The position numbers and the translations under genes were made by a program. The notes under the pieces are model-generated. The model did no database searches, was not told the origin of the DNA, and worked only from the letters and a program-made list of their open reading frames with translations. Positions 24,472 through 34,932 of a stretch of DNA of 64,000 bases are shown here, in pieces. Every line of letters starts with the position of its first letter. Within the stretch, counting starts at the first letter, position 1. The DNA is taken from the NCBI GenBank assembly GCA_001953215.1, contig CP019169.1, positions 4,588,001 through 4,652,000 on the forward strand, read 5' to 3'. Origin of the DNA: Betaproteobacteria bacterium GR16-43. GTDB taxonomy: Bacteria > Pseudomonadota > Gammaproteobacteria > Burkholderiales > Usitatibacteraceae.

Positions 24472-25230
24472 CTACGCAGCCAGCACAGAGCGTGAGAAGG
24501 CGGATGGCATTTCATCCCACGTCTGCCCGTGAAGCAGGCGTCCGTTCTCGGCTTTTGCCCGCCGCATTCCGTCGGCGCCCCATCCACCCCACTGCTTGAA
24601 GAAGAAGGCCACTTTCTGAGCCTTGCATTGGCTATGTATCGAGTGCGCCCAAGCTGGCTTCATTGGCCGGGCCTTCGGACCAGATTCGCCACCAACGATC
24701 ACCCAGTGAATTTCGGCAAGATTCAAGTTGCCCAAATCCTCAAGCAAAGGCTCAACAGATAGGAAGCGCGTTGCTGCGCGCACACTCCGCAGATAGTCGA
24801 TTCTCGGCACACCATATTTCTTATCCTCGACCGATACGCCCAGCCACGCGTTTTCGGGTACAGCTCGGGTACGAAAGTAGTGCGCAAGCCTTCTGGCCCG
24901 TTTGGTCAGAATCTGAAAGGTATGTTGTGGTGAACGTGCGATGACGTTGAAGACACGCTCGACATATTCATCGGGAACGCGCTCGTGAAAAATATCAGAC
25001 ATGGAGTTGACAAAATAGACTGTCGGCTTCCGGCGTCGAAGCGGGTCCTCCAATCGATGTGGAAGCAGCGAGAGCGAGAAACCACTCTCATACCCAGGCG
25101 CACCCATAGCCTGCAAACGTCGCGCCATTGCTTCCGCGTAGCAGTGCTTGCAACCGGGCGAGATCTTGGTGCATCCAATGGTTGGATTCCAAGTCTGCTC
25201 GGTCCACTCAATCTTGCTAACGGTCGTCAT
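24472..25230 (-). CDS. DUF5131 (phage Gp37/Gp68-like) three-Cys-motif protein
   Basis: 252 residues. IEWTEQTWNPTIGC then TKISPGCKHCYAEAMARRL carries Cys20-x6-Cys27-x2-Cys30, the cluster motif of this family, which is likened to radical-SAM or photoproduct-lyase-type enzymes. Later conserved text is LTKRARRL, WLGVSVED and VGGESGPKARPM. ATG 25230 follows AGGAGGG at a good distance and replaces a longer start at 25260. It is the first gene of the four-gene cassette on the minus strand. Confidence 0.88.
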   Translation of the reverse strand: MTTVSKIEWTEQTWNPTIGCTKISPGCKHCYAEAMARRLQAMGAPGYESGFSLSLLPHRLEDPLRRRKPTVYFVNSMSDIFHERVPDEYVERVFNVIARSPQHTFQILTKRARRLAHYFRTRAVPENAWLGVSVEDKKYGVPRIDYLRSVRAATRFLSVEPLLEDLGNLNLAEIHWVIVGGESGPKARPMKPAWAHSIHSQCKAQKVAFFFKQWGGWGADGMRRAKAENGRLLHGQTWDEMPSAFSRSVLAA

Positions 25231-25308
25231 ATCAACCCTCCTTGCCGATTCCCCTCGCATGTGTAAAAAAGCTACCTGAATGCCCCTACGCCGTCTCTAA
25301 ACGAACGC

Positions 25309-26295
25309 TTACTTCCCCCGCAGATGACAAGCCACCCAATGCCCCTGCCCCGCCTCCTTTAACTCCGGCACCTCTTCCCTACATCTCGGAAACTCCCGAA
25401 TAGGACACCGAGTATGGAAGTGGCACCCGCCAGGGGGCCGTATGGGGTTGGGCACATCCCCCTGCAACACAATCCGGGTTCGCTTTTGGGAAGGATCCGG
25501 AATCGGCACCGCGGAGAGCAGCGCCTCTGTGTAGGGGTGCAACGGGTTTCGGTACAGCTCGCTCGCCGGCGCGATCTCCACGATCCGCCCGAGGTACATC
25601 ACGGCCACGCGCGTGCTGATGTGCTCCACGACGGAGAGGTCGTGCGCGATGAAGAGGTACGTGAGCCCGAACTTGCCCTGCAGGTCCTCGAGCAGATTGA
25701 TCACCTGCGCCTGGATCGAGACGTCCAGCGCCGACACGGGCTCGTCGCACACGATCAGCTTGGGCGACACGGCCAGCGCCCGCGCGATGCCGATCCGCTG
25801 GCGTTGGCCGCCGGAGAACTCGTGCGGGTAGCGCCGTCGATAGTCCGGGTTCAGGCCCACGGCCTCCAGCAGCTCGGCCACCTTCGCGTCGTGGTCGGCC
25901 GCGTCCTTCGCGAGGCCGTGCACCACGAGCGCCTCGCCGATGATGCCGCCCACGGTCATGCGCGGGTTCAGGGACGCGAACGGGTCCTGGAAGATGATCT
26001 GCATGTCGCGGCGCAATTGCCGGAGCTCTTCCGTGCCGAGGGCCGTGACGTCCTTGCCTTCGAACCACACTTCGCCCGCGGTCGGTTCGATGAGGCGCAG
26101 GATGCAGCGGCCGGTCGTGGATTTCCCGCAGCCCGACTCGCCGACGAGGCCGAGGGTCTCGCCGGGTTGGATGTCGAACGAAACGCCATCGACGGCGTGC
26201 ACGCGTTCCACCTCGCGCGAGAACACTCCGCCCTTCAGCGGGAAGTGTTTGACGAGCCCACGGACGCTCAGAAGGGGCTTCCCGTCGCCGTCCAC
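25309..26295 (-). CDS. dppF: Dipeptide-type ABC transporter, second ATPase (DppF-like)
   Basis: 328 residues. Walker [13 protein letters not shown], signature [15 protein letters not shown], Walker [14 protein letters not shown] and the H-loop [11 protein letters not shown] are all present, followed by the oligopeptide-ATPase C-terminal cysteine region ([10 protein letters not shown]). GTG 26295 is a choice with no clear ribosome site: longer starts (GTG 26346) would read through a degenerate palindromic repeat at 26302-26331. It works in the cytoplasm with DppD to power the DppBC channel. Confidence 0.9.
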   Translation of the reverse strand: MDGDGKPLLSVRGLVKHFPLKGGVFSREVERVHAVDGVSFDIQPGETLGLVGESGCGKSTTGRCILRLIEPTAGEVWFEGKDVTALGTEELRQLRRDMQIIFQDPFASLNPRMTVGGIIGEALVVHGLAKDAADHDAKVAELLEAVGLNPDYRRRYPHEFSGGQRQRIGIARALAVSPKLIVCDEPVSALDVSIQAQVINLLEDLQGKFGLTYLFIAHDLSVVEHISTRVAVMYLGRIVEIAPASELYRNPLHPYTEALLSAVPIPDPSQKRTRIVLQGDVPNPIRPPGGCHFHTRCPIREFPRCREEVPELKEAGQGHWVACHLRGK

Positions 26296-26301
26296 GGAAT
26301 T

Positions 26302-26330
26302 AGGAAAATGGGAGTCTGACCCCAGTTTTT

Positions 26331-26331
<1 letters not shown>
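26302..26331. repeat. REP-type palindromic repeat, degenerate copy
   Basis: AATGGGAGTCTGACCCCA with degenerate flanks, core GGAGTCTGACCCC at 26311-26323. A single copy between dppD and dppF. The right end overlaps the dppD stop region (TGA, 26333-26331). Confidence 0.8.
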
Positions 26332-27301
<970 letters not shown>

Positions 27302-27305
<4 letters not shown>

Positions 27306-28246
27306 AACACCCTCCGCGGATCGAGTGCATCCCGCAACCCGTCACCCAGGTAGTTGATCGAGAGCACCGTGAGGAAGATCGCGATGCCGGGGAAGAGCGC
27401 GTAGTGCGGCGCGAAGTCGAGGTAGTCCTTCGCGTCGAAGAGCAGGCGGCCCCACGTCGGAATGTCGGGCGGGAAGCCCAGGCCCAGGAACGAGAGCGTG
27501 GATTCCGCGATGATCGCCGCGGCCACGTCGATGGTCCCCGCGACGATCACCGGTCCCAGCGCGTTCGGCAGGATGTGGCGGGTCACGACGCGGATCGGCT
27601 TGGCACCGAGGGCCCGCGCGGCTTCGACAAACTCCTTCTCTCGCAGCGACAGGAATTGCGCGCGGACGAGCCGCGCCACCGGCATCCAGCGGAAGCCGCC
27701 GATCACCACGACGATGAGGATGAACACACCCATCTCCGGCCCCACGATCGATTTCAACGAATCGCGGAAGAGATAGATGATGAGCAGGAGCAGCGGCAAC
27801 TGCGGCAGCGAGAGGAAGAGGTCCGTGAGCCACATGAGGCCCGCGTCGATGCTGCCTCGCGAGTAGCCCGCGACCGCTCCGACGAGTGTGCCGAAGAAGA
27901 TCGCGATCGCCATCGCCGCGAGGCCCACGGCGATCGAGATGCGCCCGCCGTAGATCATCCGCGCGAGGAGGTCCTGTCCGAGGTCGTCGGTGCCGAGCGG
28001 GTGGCTCCACGACGGGGTCTTCAGCTTCGCGGCGAAGTCGATCTCGTTGATCGGCACCTTCCACAGCCACGGGCCGAACACCACCGCGCCGATGATCAGC
28101 AGCAGGAGCACCGCGCCGAGGAACGCGAGCTTGTGGCGGCGGAAGCGCCGCCACGCTTCGCGCCACGGGCCGTAGTGGCGCGGCGCCAGGGGCGCTAAGG
28201 GGTCAGACCCCTTACCGGTAAGCGATGCGGGGGTCGAGCCAGCCAT
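27302..28246 (-). CDS. dppC: Dipeptide-type ABC transporter permease (DppC-like)
   Basis: 314 residues. It has the cytoplasmic N-terminus, six membrane helices and the EAA loop ([20 protein letters not shown]) of DppC/OppC. ATG 28246 is the only likely start and lies 35 bp inside dppB. Residues about 11-18 (GKGSDPLA) are encoded by the palindromic repeat at 28196-28214, so the repeat has become part of the N-terminus. Confidence 0.92.
28196..28214. repeat. REP-type repeat, perfectly palindromic copy
   Basis: TAAGGGGTC-A-GACCCCTTA, a fully symmetrical single copy of the family. It supplies the dppB stop codon (TAA on the minus strand, 28214-28212) and is translated in another frame as part of DppC. 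Confidence 0.8.
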
Positions 28247-29171
28247 AGAGCACGTCGGCCAACAGGTTGAAGAAGATCACGAGGCACGCGAACACGAACG
28301 TGACCGCCATGATCACCGGCGTGTCGTTGGCGAGGATGGCGCTGATCAAGAGCGACCCGATCCCCGGCACGCGGAAGATCTGCTCGGTAACGATGGCGCC
28401 GCCAAAGATGGTGGGCATCTGCAGGGCCACGAGCGTGACCACGGGGATCAGCGCATTGCGCAGCGCGTGCTTGATCACGACCACTTTCTCGGAGAGCCCC
28501 TTCGAACGCGCGGTCGTCACGTAATCGAGGCGGATCACGTCGAGCACCGCGGAGCGCACGTAGCGCGTCCACGAAGCACCCTGGAACAGTCCCAGCACCG
28601 CGACCGGCATGATCGATTGCTTGAGGTGTTCCCAGTAAAAACGCCAGCCAGTTTCCGCGATGTCCGCTCGATACACGAACGGTAACCAGTCGAGGTAGAT
28701 GCTGAAGAACAGGATGAACAGGATGCCGGTGAAGAACGTCGGCAGCGAAAACCCGATGAACGCGAACGTGTTCGCCACCTGGTCGAAGATCGAGTATGGC
28801 CTCGTGGCCGCGATGACCCCGATCGGAATCGCGATCAGGAGTGCGAGCAGTTGCGACGAGCCGATGATGATGAGCGTGGTGGGCAGGCGGCCCTTGATCA
28901 GCTTGTCCACGTCCACGCGGCTCGCGAACGAGAAGCCCCAGTCGCCCTTGGCCATGCTCGTGACCCAGCGCGTGTAGCGAACGGGGATCGGGTCGTCGAG
29001 CCCGAACTGCTTGCGGAGATTCTCGCGAACCTCCGGCGGCACGTTGGGATTGGTGGCGAGCTCCTCGAACGGGTCGCCGGGCGCCAGCGCCAGCACCGTG
29101 AACAGCACGATGCTGATCCCGATCAGGCTCGGGATCGCGATGAGAAGCCGGCGGAGAAGGTACTTGCCCAT
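28212..29171 (-). CDS. dppB: Dipeptide-type ABC transporter permease (DppB-like)
   Basis: 319 residues. MGKYLLRRLLIAIPSLIGIS is the typical DppB start, followed by five further membrane helices and the EAA loop (DYVTTARSKGLSEKVVVIKH). The length is normal. The stop codon lies in a palindromic repeat. With DppC it forms the inner-membrane channel for peptides. Confidence 0.92.
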   Translation of the reverse strand: MGKYLLRRLLIAIPSLIGISIVLFTVLALAPGDPFEELATNPNVPPEVRENLRKQFGLDDPIPVRYTRWVTSMAKGDWGFSFASRVDVDKLIKGRLPTTLIIIGSSQLLALLIAIPIGVIAATRPYSIFDQVANTFAFIGFSLPTFFTGILFILFFSIYLDWLPFVYRADIAETGWRFYWEHLKQSIMPVAVLGLFQGASWTRYVRSAVLDVIRLDYVTTARSKGLSEKVVVIKHALRNALIPVVTLVALQMPTIFGGAIVTEQIFRVPGIGSLLISAILANDTPVIMAVTFVFACLVIFFNLLADVLYGWLDPRIAYR

Positions 29172-29179
29172 TCGTCGCG

Positions 29180-29243
29180 AATAAAGGGGTCAGACTCCTT
29201 TATTGCCGAAGGCAGGGCAATAAAGGAGTCTGACCCCTTTATT
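29180..29243. repeat. REPIN-like inverted pair (AT-flanked variant)
   Basis: Two copies, 29180-29204 and 29219-29243, perfectly inverted (AATAAAGGGGTCAGACTCC... and its complement), separated by 14 bases. It sits in the gap between dppB and the second binding-protein gene. Confidence 0.88.
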
Positions 29244-29248
29244 CAATC

Positions 29249-31051
29249 TCAGGCTTCCCGGAACCAGTCCTTGATGAAGGCCACGTCGTTGTCCCACCCG
29301 GTGAGCGGCAGGCGCAGCTTGCTCGAGATGGCGTGCACGGCCGGGCGGTTCACCAGCGGGTAGATCGCGCGGTTCTTGATCAGGTTCTCGTTCATCTCGA
29401 CGAACATCGCGGATCTCTTCACCGGGTCCAGCTCGACCTGCGAGGCGCGGTAGACCTTGTCGAAGTCCGCGTTGATGTAGCGCGTGATGTTGCGGCCCTG
29501 CCACTTGTTCTCCTTCGTGGAGGCCTCCCACGAGCAGAACTGGTTGATGAAGATCTCGGGGTCGGGCTGCGTCTGCGTGGTCTGGTACATCTGGATGTCG
29601 CAAAAGAACTTGGTGTACGTGTCCACGTTGGCCACGTCCGAGGAGAAGAACACCGAGGCCACCACTTGCTTCAGCTCGAGGTCGATGCCCGCCTTCGTGC
29701 ACGCCTGCTTGATGATCTGCTGGGCCTTCTGGCGCGGCGCGTTGATCGAGGTCTGGAAGACGTACTTGAGTTTCTTGCCGTCCTTGGCGCGGATGCCGTC
29801 GGAACCCTTCTTCCAGCCGGCGGCTTCGAGGATGGCGCTGGCCTTGTCGGGATCGAAGGCGAACTTGTTGTCCTTCGAAGCGAAGCGCGTCGGCTGGTTC
29901 ACGAAATTGCGCGTCGCAATGCCGGTGCGGCCGTAGATGTGTTCCTGGATCGAGGCGCGGTCGATCAGCAGCGTGAACGCTTCTCGTACTGCCGGATCGG
30001 TGAGCGAAGGATGCTTGCTCTTCAGGCTCGCGCGCTCGCCTTCCACTTCGTTCCACGGGTCGGTGTAGTTCAACTGCACCATCTCGAGCCCGCCGCCGGG
30101 GACGATGTTGATCTTCCCTTTGCCACCCGCCTCGAGCTTCTTGAGGATGTCGTCCTCGACCTGCATGTTCCACGCATAGTCGAATTCGCCGGTCTGCAGC
30201 ACGGCGCGCGCCGCACTCACGGCATCGCCACCGCCTTTCATCTCGAAGGCATCGAAGAACGGGCGATTGGATTCGTGGAAGTTCGGGTTGATCTTGCCGG
30301 ACACGAGGTCGCCCGGGCGGAAGTCCACGAAGAGGTACGGTCCGGTGCCCACGGGCTTCAGGTTCGCGGGTGCATCGCGCGACTTGGCCCCCATGAAGCC
30401 TTCGAAGAGATGCTTCGGAATGAGGCAGCCGCGCGTGCCGACGAACGGGTCGGCCCAGAACGGCGTCGGCTTGTTGAACGTGACCTTGACCGTGTGGCTG
30501 TCGATCTTCTCGACCGTGTTGTCCTGGTAGCTGCCGATCGTGGTGCAGGCCGTCGCCGGATCCTTGGCATAAGCGTGGTTGAAGACGACGTCATCGGCGG
30601 TAAACGGTTTCCCGTCGTGCCAGGTCACGCCCTTCTTGAGCTTCCACGTGACGGTCTTGCCGTCCTTGCCGACGCCGCCGTTCTGGAGGCTCGGGATCTC
30701 GGCCGCGAGGCAGGGCACGAGGTTGCCGTCGCCGTCCCACGCCGCGAGCGGCTCGTAGAACATGCGGGAGCCGTATTGGTCCTTGGTGCCCGTGGCGAAG
30801 TGCGGATTGAGGAGCGTCGGCCCCTGCCACATGAGGAGCTTCACGACGCCGCCGCCTCCGCGCTTCGTCGGCTTGTACGGGAAGCTGCCATACGCTTGTG
30901 CGTTGGCCACCCCCGCGTGCATCAGGATGGTGCCGGCCATCGGGACCGAGAGCCCGAAGCCGATCAGCGTGTGGATGAATTGCCGGCGCGAGATGCGTCC
31001 TTCACGGACGTCTTCTACGAGGCCACGGATGTCTTGCTCGTTCATGGTCAA
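29249..31051 (-). CDS. Peptide ABC transporter substrate-binding protein, Tat-exported
   Basis: 600 residues. The N-terminus carries a twin-arginine signal (SRRQFIHTLIGFGLSVPMAG), unusual for peptide receptors, which are mostly Sec-exported. The body has family-5 receptor motifs: VTWHDGKPFTADDVVF, FNKPTPFWAD and DPDKASAILEAAGWKKGSDG. It is separated from dppB by a REPIN and lies 167 bp from the other receptor gene. It probably feeds DppBCDF with a distinct ligand set. Confidence 0.88.
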   Translation of the reverse strand: MTMNEQDIRGLVEDVREGRISRRQFIHTLIGFGLSVPMAGTILMHAGVANAQAYGSFPYKPTKRGGGGVVKLLMWQGPTLLNPHFATGTKDQYGSRMFYEPLAAWDGDGNLVPCLAAEIPSLQNGGVGKDGKTVTWKLKKGVTWHDGKPFTADDVVFNHAYAKDPATACTTIGSYQDNTVEKIDSHTVKVTFNKPTPFWADPFVGTRGCLIPKHLFEGFMGAKSRDAPANLKPVGTGPYLFVDFRPGDLVSGKINPNFHESNRPFFDAFEMKGGGDAVSAARAVLQTGEFDYAWNMQVEDDILKKLEAGGKGKINIVPGGGLEMVQLNYTDPWNEVEGERASLKSKHPSLTDPAVREAFTLLIDRASIQEHIYGRTGIATRNFVNQPTRFASKDNKFAFDPDKASAILEAAGWKKGSDGIRAKDGKKLKYVFQTSINAPRQKAQQIIKQACTKAGIDLELKQVVASVFFSSDVANVDTYTKFFCDIQMYQTTQTQPDPEIFINQFCSWEASTKENKWQGRNITRYINADFDKVYRASQVELDPVKRSAMFVEMNENLIKNRAIYPLVNRPAVHAISSKLRLPLTGWDNDVAFIKDWFREA

Positions 31052-31123
31052 CCCCCATTGACTGGATGAACTGCGGATGTGTGCGCCCCCGCAAGGGTGG
31101 CGACAGGTACTCTAGCTCATTTG

Positions 31124-31226
31124 AAATAATTGGGGTCAGACTCCCATTAAGTTAATCGGTCCGGCTCTCTCGCCAAGAGGCGAGAGGACGGATTAACTTA
31201 ATGGGAGTCTGACCCCAATTATTTCG
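31124..31226. repeat. REPIN-like inverted pair, long perfect hairpin
   Basis: Arms 31124-31158 and 31192-31226 are perfectly inverted over 35 bases (GAAATAATTGGGGTCAGACT... ). The spacer itself contains CTCTCGCC-AAGA-GGCGAGAG, so the whole element can form one long cruciform. The right arm supplies the stop codon of the 31219-32760 gene. It separates the two receptor genes. Confidence 0.92.
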
Positions 31227-32760
31227 GTGCGATCATGAGCGCGTTGAATCTGCGCTGTGCCCTCGGTGTGACGACCAGGTCCTTCTTCGCGGCGAAGTCG
31301 AAGATCGGGAAGAAGACCGGGATCAGCGGCGTATCTCCCATCGCGAAGTTGATCGCGCGCGAGAGCTTCTGGTTCCGGATCTCGTCGTCCATCGTGACCA
31401 GCGATTCCGTGAGCAGCGAATCGACGATCGGGTTCGTGTAGCGCGTTCGATTCGCCGTGCCGAAGCCCTTGGCTGCATCGTAAGTGGCCACGAGTGCGCG
31501 CAGGCTGTTCGCGGCTTCCTCGGCGCCGTACTGCGCGGCGAAGGCGCTGAATTCCTGCTTCGAGGCGCGCGTGAAGAAGACACTTCCGGGAAGAACTTCC
31601 ACCTCGGCCTTGAGGCCGATGCGCGTCCACATCTGCGCGATCACCTGCGCCACGGCGGAGTCGTTGGCGTAACGGTCGCCCGTGGCGTGCAGGACGATGC
31701 GGAAGCCGTCGGCGTAGCCCGCTTCCTTCAACAGGGCGGTCGCCTTCACGACATCGAACGGATCCGGCTTCGCAGTCAGGCTCGCGCCCGGGAACTGCGG
31801 CGGAATGAGTTGGCCCGCGGGAACGGCGCTGCCTTCCATCACGCGTTTGGCGATGGCGTCGCGATTCAACGCAAGCGAAAGCGCCTTGCGCACGCGAACA
31901 TCCTTGAGCGGGTTCTTGGCGAGCGGCTTGCCGTCCTTGGCCGTGACGAAGGGCGACTCGTCGCGCGCCGAATCGAGGGCCACGTAATGCACGAGGGCCG
32001 CGGTGCCCTTGAAGAGCGCGAATTTGCCTTCCTTGCGCAGCCGCTCGAGGTCGGGAATGGGCACCGCGTCGATGGCGTCGACTTCACCCGAAAGCAGCGC
32101 GGCCAGGCGCGTCGGGTCCTTGGCCATCACGCGTTCGGTCACCTTGGCCCAGTGCGGCTTCTTGCCCCAGTACTTGTCGTTGCGTTCGACCACGAGGCGC
32201 TCGCCGCTCACGAACTGCACGAGCTTGTACGGGCCGGTTCCGATGGCCGCCTTGCCCGAGTTGAAGTCCGCGGTGGTCGCACCCTTCGCCGCCTTGGCGG
32301 AGACGATGAAGACGTTGGTGAGGTCGCCCGGAAAATTCGGGGTCGGCGCCTTCGTCTTCACGATGATCGTGTGGTCGTCCACCTTCTTCAGGCTCTCGAT
32401 GGTGCGCGTGAACTGCGAGAACGAGTTCGGCGAATTCGGCACGTTGGGCACACGATCCACGGTGAAGATCACGTCGTCGGCCGTGAAGGGGCTGCCGTCG
32501 TGGAAGGTGACTCCTTTCCGGAGCTTCATTTCCCAGGTGAGGTCGTCGATCAACTTCACCGTGGCCAGCGACGGAATCGGGCGCAGCTTCTCGTCGTACA
32601 CGTAGAGCTTGTCGTACAGGTACTCGTGCGAGGACCCGGTCGGGAACGACGCGAAGAAGTGCGGGTCGAGCGTGTTCAGCTCGAGCTTCGTCCCGAGGGT
32701 GAGGTTCTGGGCCGCGGCGGCGGTGCAGAAGAGGAGGAGCGCCAGGATGCGTCGGACCAT
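31219..32760 (-). CDS. Peptide ABC transporter substrate-binding protein
   Basis: 513 residues. A Sec signal (MVRRILALLLFCTAAAAQ) precedes the family-5 receptor body: LNTLDPHFFASFPTGSSHEY, VTFHDGSPFTADDVIF, and DVRVRKALSLALNRDAIAKR. It heads the transporter operon and is divergent from the M81 peptidase gene. Its stop TAA is the first triplet after PK and lies in the REPIN that follows. Confidence 0.9.
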   Translation of the reverse strand: MVRRILALLLFCTAAAAQNLTLGTKLELNTLDPHFFASFPTGSSHEYLYDKLYVYDEKLRPIPSLATVKLIDDLTWEMKLRKGVTFHDGSPFTADDVIFTVDRVPNVPNSPNSFSQFTRTIESLKKVDDHTIIVKTKAPTPNFPGDLTNVFIVSAKAAKGATTADFNSGKAAIGTGPYKLVQFVSGERLVVERNDKYWGKKPHWAKVTERVMAKDPTRLAALLSGEVDAIDAVPIPDLERLRKEGKFALFKGTAALVHYVALDSARDESPFVTAKDGKPLAKNPLKDVRVRKALSLALNRDAIAKRVMEGSAVPAGQLIPPQFPGASLTAKPDPFDVVKATALLKEAGYADGFRIVLHATGDRYANDSAVAQVIAQMWTRIGLKAEVEVLPGSVFFTRASKQEFSAFAAQYGAEEAANSLRALVATYDAAKGFGTANRTRYTNPIVDSLLTESLVTMDDEIRNQKLSRAINFAMGDTPLIPVFFPIFDFAAKKDLVVTPRAQRRFNALMIAPK

Positions 32761-32774
32761 GGGGAGGTCTCTAT

Positions 32775-32842
32775 GTGAGAATAAAGGGGTCAGACTCCTT
32801 TATTGAGAAACCAATAAAGGAGTCTGACCCCTTTATTCTCAC
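32775..32842. repeat. REPIN-like inverted pair (AT-flanked variant)
   Basis: Arms 32775-32804 and 32813-32842 are perfectly inverted over 30 bases with an eight-base spacer. The element fills most of the 91 bp between two divergent start codons, so it lies in both promoters. Confidence 0.9.
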
Positions 32843-32851
32843 ACACTCAAC

Positions 32852-34360
32852 ATGCCACGAATTGCCTGCGGTGCTTTCATGCTCGAGTCCAACGGACACT
32901 CCCCGCTGGCGACCCGCGAGGAGTTCGCGGCCAATTTCATCGCGGCGGGCGATGCGCTGCGGACCGATTGGGAGAGCGCGCACCCGCGGTGCCCGGTTTG
33001 CCTCTCGGGATTCGTCGAGAAGATGACGGCCACGGGCGCGTGGACGCCGCTGCCGCTGTTCGGCGCGATGGTGGGGGCCAGCGGGCCGGTCGAACACAAG
33101 TTCTTCCTCGAAGTCGTAGCCCAGCTCGAAGAGCGCCTGCGCAAGGCCCTGCCCGTCGATGCGGTGTTCCTCTCGCTGCACGGCGGCGCGATCGGGGAGA
33201 AGGAGCCCGACCCCGAAGGCGTGGTGCTCGAGCGCGTGCGTGCGATCGTGGGCAAGGATGTCCCGATCCTCGCCACGCTGGACCTCCACGCCAATGTCTC
33301 CGACAAGATGGTGCGCAACGCCGATGTCCTCGTGGGCTATCTCACCAACCCGCACGTCGACATGGCCGAGCGCGGCGCCGAGTGCGCCGTCCTGATGCGC
33401 GAGATGCTCGCGGGCGTGAAGGCCACGGCCGCGATGGTGAAGCTGCCGTTCATCCCGCCGTCGGTCGCGCAGAACACCAAGAGCGGTCCTTACGCCGACA
33501 TCATCGCGTACGGCCAGTCGCGCATCGACGCGCGCGTGATGAACGTCTCGGTGCTGAGCGGCTTCTCGCTCGGCGACTGCGAGAAGAACGGCATGAGCGT
33601 CACGGTCACCACGCGCAACGACGCGGCGCTCGCGAAAACCCTCGCCCGGGAAATCGCGCAGAAGACCTGGGACGATCGCAAGCGCTACATCCCGCGCCTC
33701 ACCACGCTCGAGGACGCCACCCGCATGGCGAAAGCCTGCGGCCAGGACGCCACCAAGCCCGCCCTCCTCTTCGCCGACGTGGCCGACAACCCGGGCGGAG
33801 GAGGCCGCGGCAATACGGTGTGGATCCTCGAGTCGTTCCACAAGGCCGGCGTGCAAGGCGCGCTGCTCGGTGTCGTTTTCGATCCCGCGCTCGCCGCCGA
33901 AGCGAAGCGCCTCGGGCCGGGTGCGAAGTTCCACGCGAAGTTCAACCGCGACGAGACGCACCACCTCTCGGGCAAGTTCGAAGCCGACGCGGAAGTGCTC
34001 GGCCTGAACGACGGCTCCCTCATCGGCAAGCGCGGCATCTCGGCGGGCCACACGATCAACCTCGGCCAGATGGCGCTGCTGCAGGTCGGCGGCATTCGCG
34101 TCGTGGTGATCAGCATTCGCCAGCAGTGCAAGGACATCGCGATGTTCGAGTGCTTCGGCATCGACATCGCGAAGGCGCGATCCGTCATCGTGAAATCGCG
34201 GGGCCACTTCCGCGCGGCCTTCGACATCTTCTTCCCGGACGAGCGCATCGTCGAAGTGGATGTCCCCGGCCTCACCACGCCCATCCTCACGCGCGTGCCG
34301 TACGAGAAGGTACCGCGGCCCATCTACCCGCTCGACCCGGACATGCAATGGACCGCATGA
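32852..34360 (+). CDS. M81-family metallopeptidase (MlrC-like)
   Basis: 502 residues. The N-terminal domain has FLSLHGGAIGEKEPD and the metal motif LDLHANVSD (Asp144, His146); the C-terminal domain has DVADNPGGGGRGNT and the SGAxx-type end. Family knowledge: MlrC opens small cyclic or linear peptides such as products of microcystin breakdown, and other members degrade unusual dipeptides. It is divergent from the peptide transporter operon and its stop overlaps an acetyltransferase start, so peptide import, cleavage and acylation may be linked. Confidence 0.9.
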   Translation: MPRIACGAFMLESNGHSPLATREEFAANFIAAGDALRTDWESAHPRCPVCLSGFVEKMTATGAWTPLPLFGAMVGASGPVEHKFFLEVVAQLEERLRKALPVDAVFLSLHGGAIGEKEPDPEGVVLERVRAIVGKDVPILATLDLHANVSDKMVRNADVLVGYLTNPHVDMAERGAECAVLMREMLAGVKATAAMVKLPFIPPSVAQNTKSGPYADIIAYGQSRIDARVMNVSVLSGFSLGDCEKNGMSVTVTTRNDAALAKTLAREIAQKTWDDRKRYIPRLTTLEDATRMAKACGQDATKPALLFADVADNPGGGGRGNTVWILESFHKAGVQGALLGVVFDPALAAEAKRLGPGAKFHAKFNRDETHHLSGKFEADAEVLGLNDGSLIGKRGISAGHTINLGQMALLQVGGIRVVVISIRQQCKDIAMFECFGIDIAKARSVIVKSRGHFRAAFDIFFPDERIVEVDVPGLTTPILTRVPYEKVPRPIYPLDPDMQWTA

Positions 34361-34932
34361 AGATCGTCCGTCCGCTCGCCGAGCACCTCCCCAGCTTCAT
34401 CGCCGCGCTCGAGCAGGGATGGTCGCCCGACACCACCCGCGGGCCCGAGGCTGCGAAGGAAGCGCTCGAAGTCGTCCTGCGCGACCCCGCGAAATTCCTC
34501 GAACGTGCCGTCGATCGCGAAGCGGCCGGCGATCCGGTGCGGCTCCCCGACGGATCGAAAGTCCCGCGCATTCCCGGCTACAACCACTGGATGTGGGACG
34601 GAGAGTTCTGCGGCACGATCGGTTTTCGGTGGGTTCCCGGAACGCCCGAGCTCCCGCCCTACGTGCTGGGCCACATCGGGTATGGCGTCGTGCCCTGGAA
34701 GCGCCGCAAGGGTTACGCGACGGAAGCGTTGCGGCAACTGCTGCCCATCGTGCGCAAGGAAGGCCTGCCGTACGTCGAGATCACGTGCGATCCGTCGAAC
34801 GAAGCGTCGATCAAGGTGATCGAGATGAACGGCGGCATCCTCGTGGGGCGCTTCGCCAAGCCGGAGCAGTTCGGCGGTACGCCGGGGCTTCGGTACCGCA
34901 TCGCGTTTCCCGAACTCAAATCGCACGCATGA
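34357..34932 (+). CDS. GNAT-family N-acetyltransferase
   Basis: 191 residues. The acetyl-CoA loop is VVPWKRRKGYATEALRQLL and the closing strand PYVEITCDPSNEASIKVIE; the YNHWMWDGEFCGTIGFRWV insert is typical of the group that modifies small molecules. ATG 34357 overlaps the peptidase stop as ATGA; ATG 34348 is a less likely alternative. It could acetylate an amine released by the peptidase. Confidence 0.85.
   Translation: MKIVRPLAEHLPSFIAALEQGWSPDTTRGPEAAKEALEVVLRDPAKFLERAVDREAAGDPVRLPDGSKVPRIPGYNHWMWDGEFCGTIGFRWVPGTPELPPYVLGHIGYGVVPWKRRKGYATEALRQLLPIVRKEGLPYVEITCDPSNEASIKVIEMNGGILVGRFAKPEQFGGTPGLRYRIAFPELKSHA

Noticed and set aside
25231-25308. Rho-independent terminator after dppF
   Set aside because: A T-tract is present on the minus strand (about 25271-25266) but no stable stem precedes it.
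31159-31191. Possible small RNA or terminator in the REPIN spacer
   Set aside because: The spacer forms a hairpin (CTCTCGCC-AAGA-GGCGAGAG) but has no U-tract or promoter-like sequence; it is better explained as part of the element.
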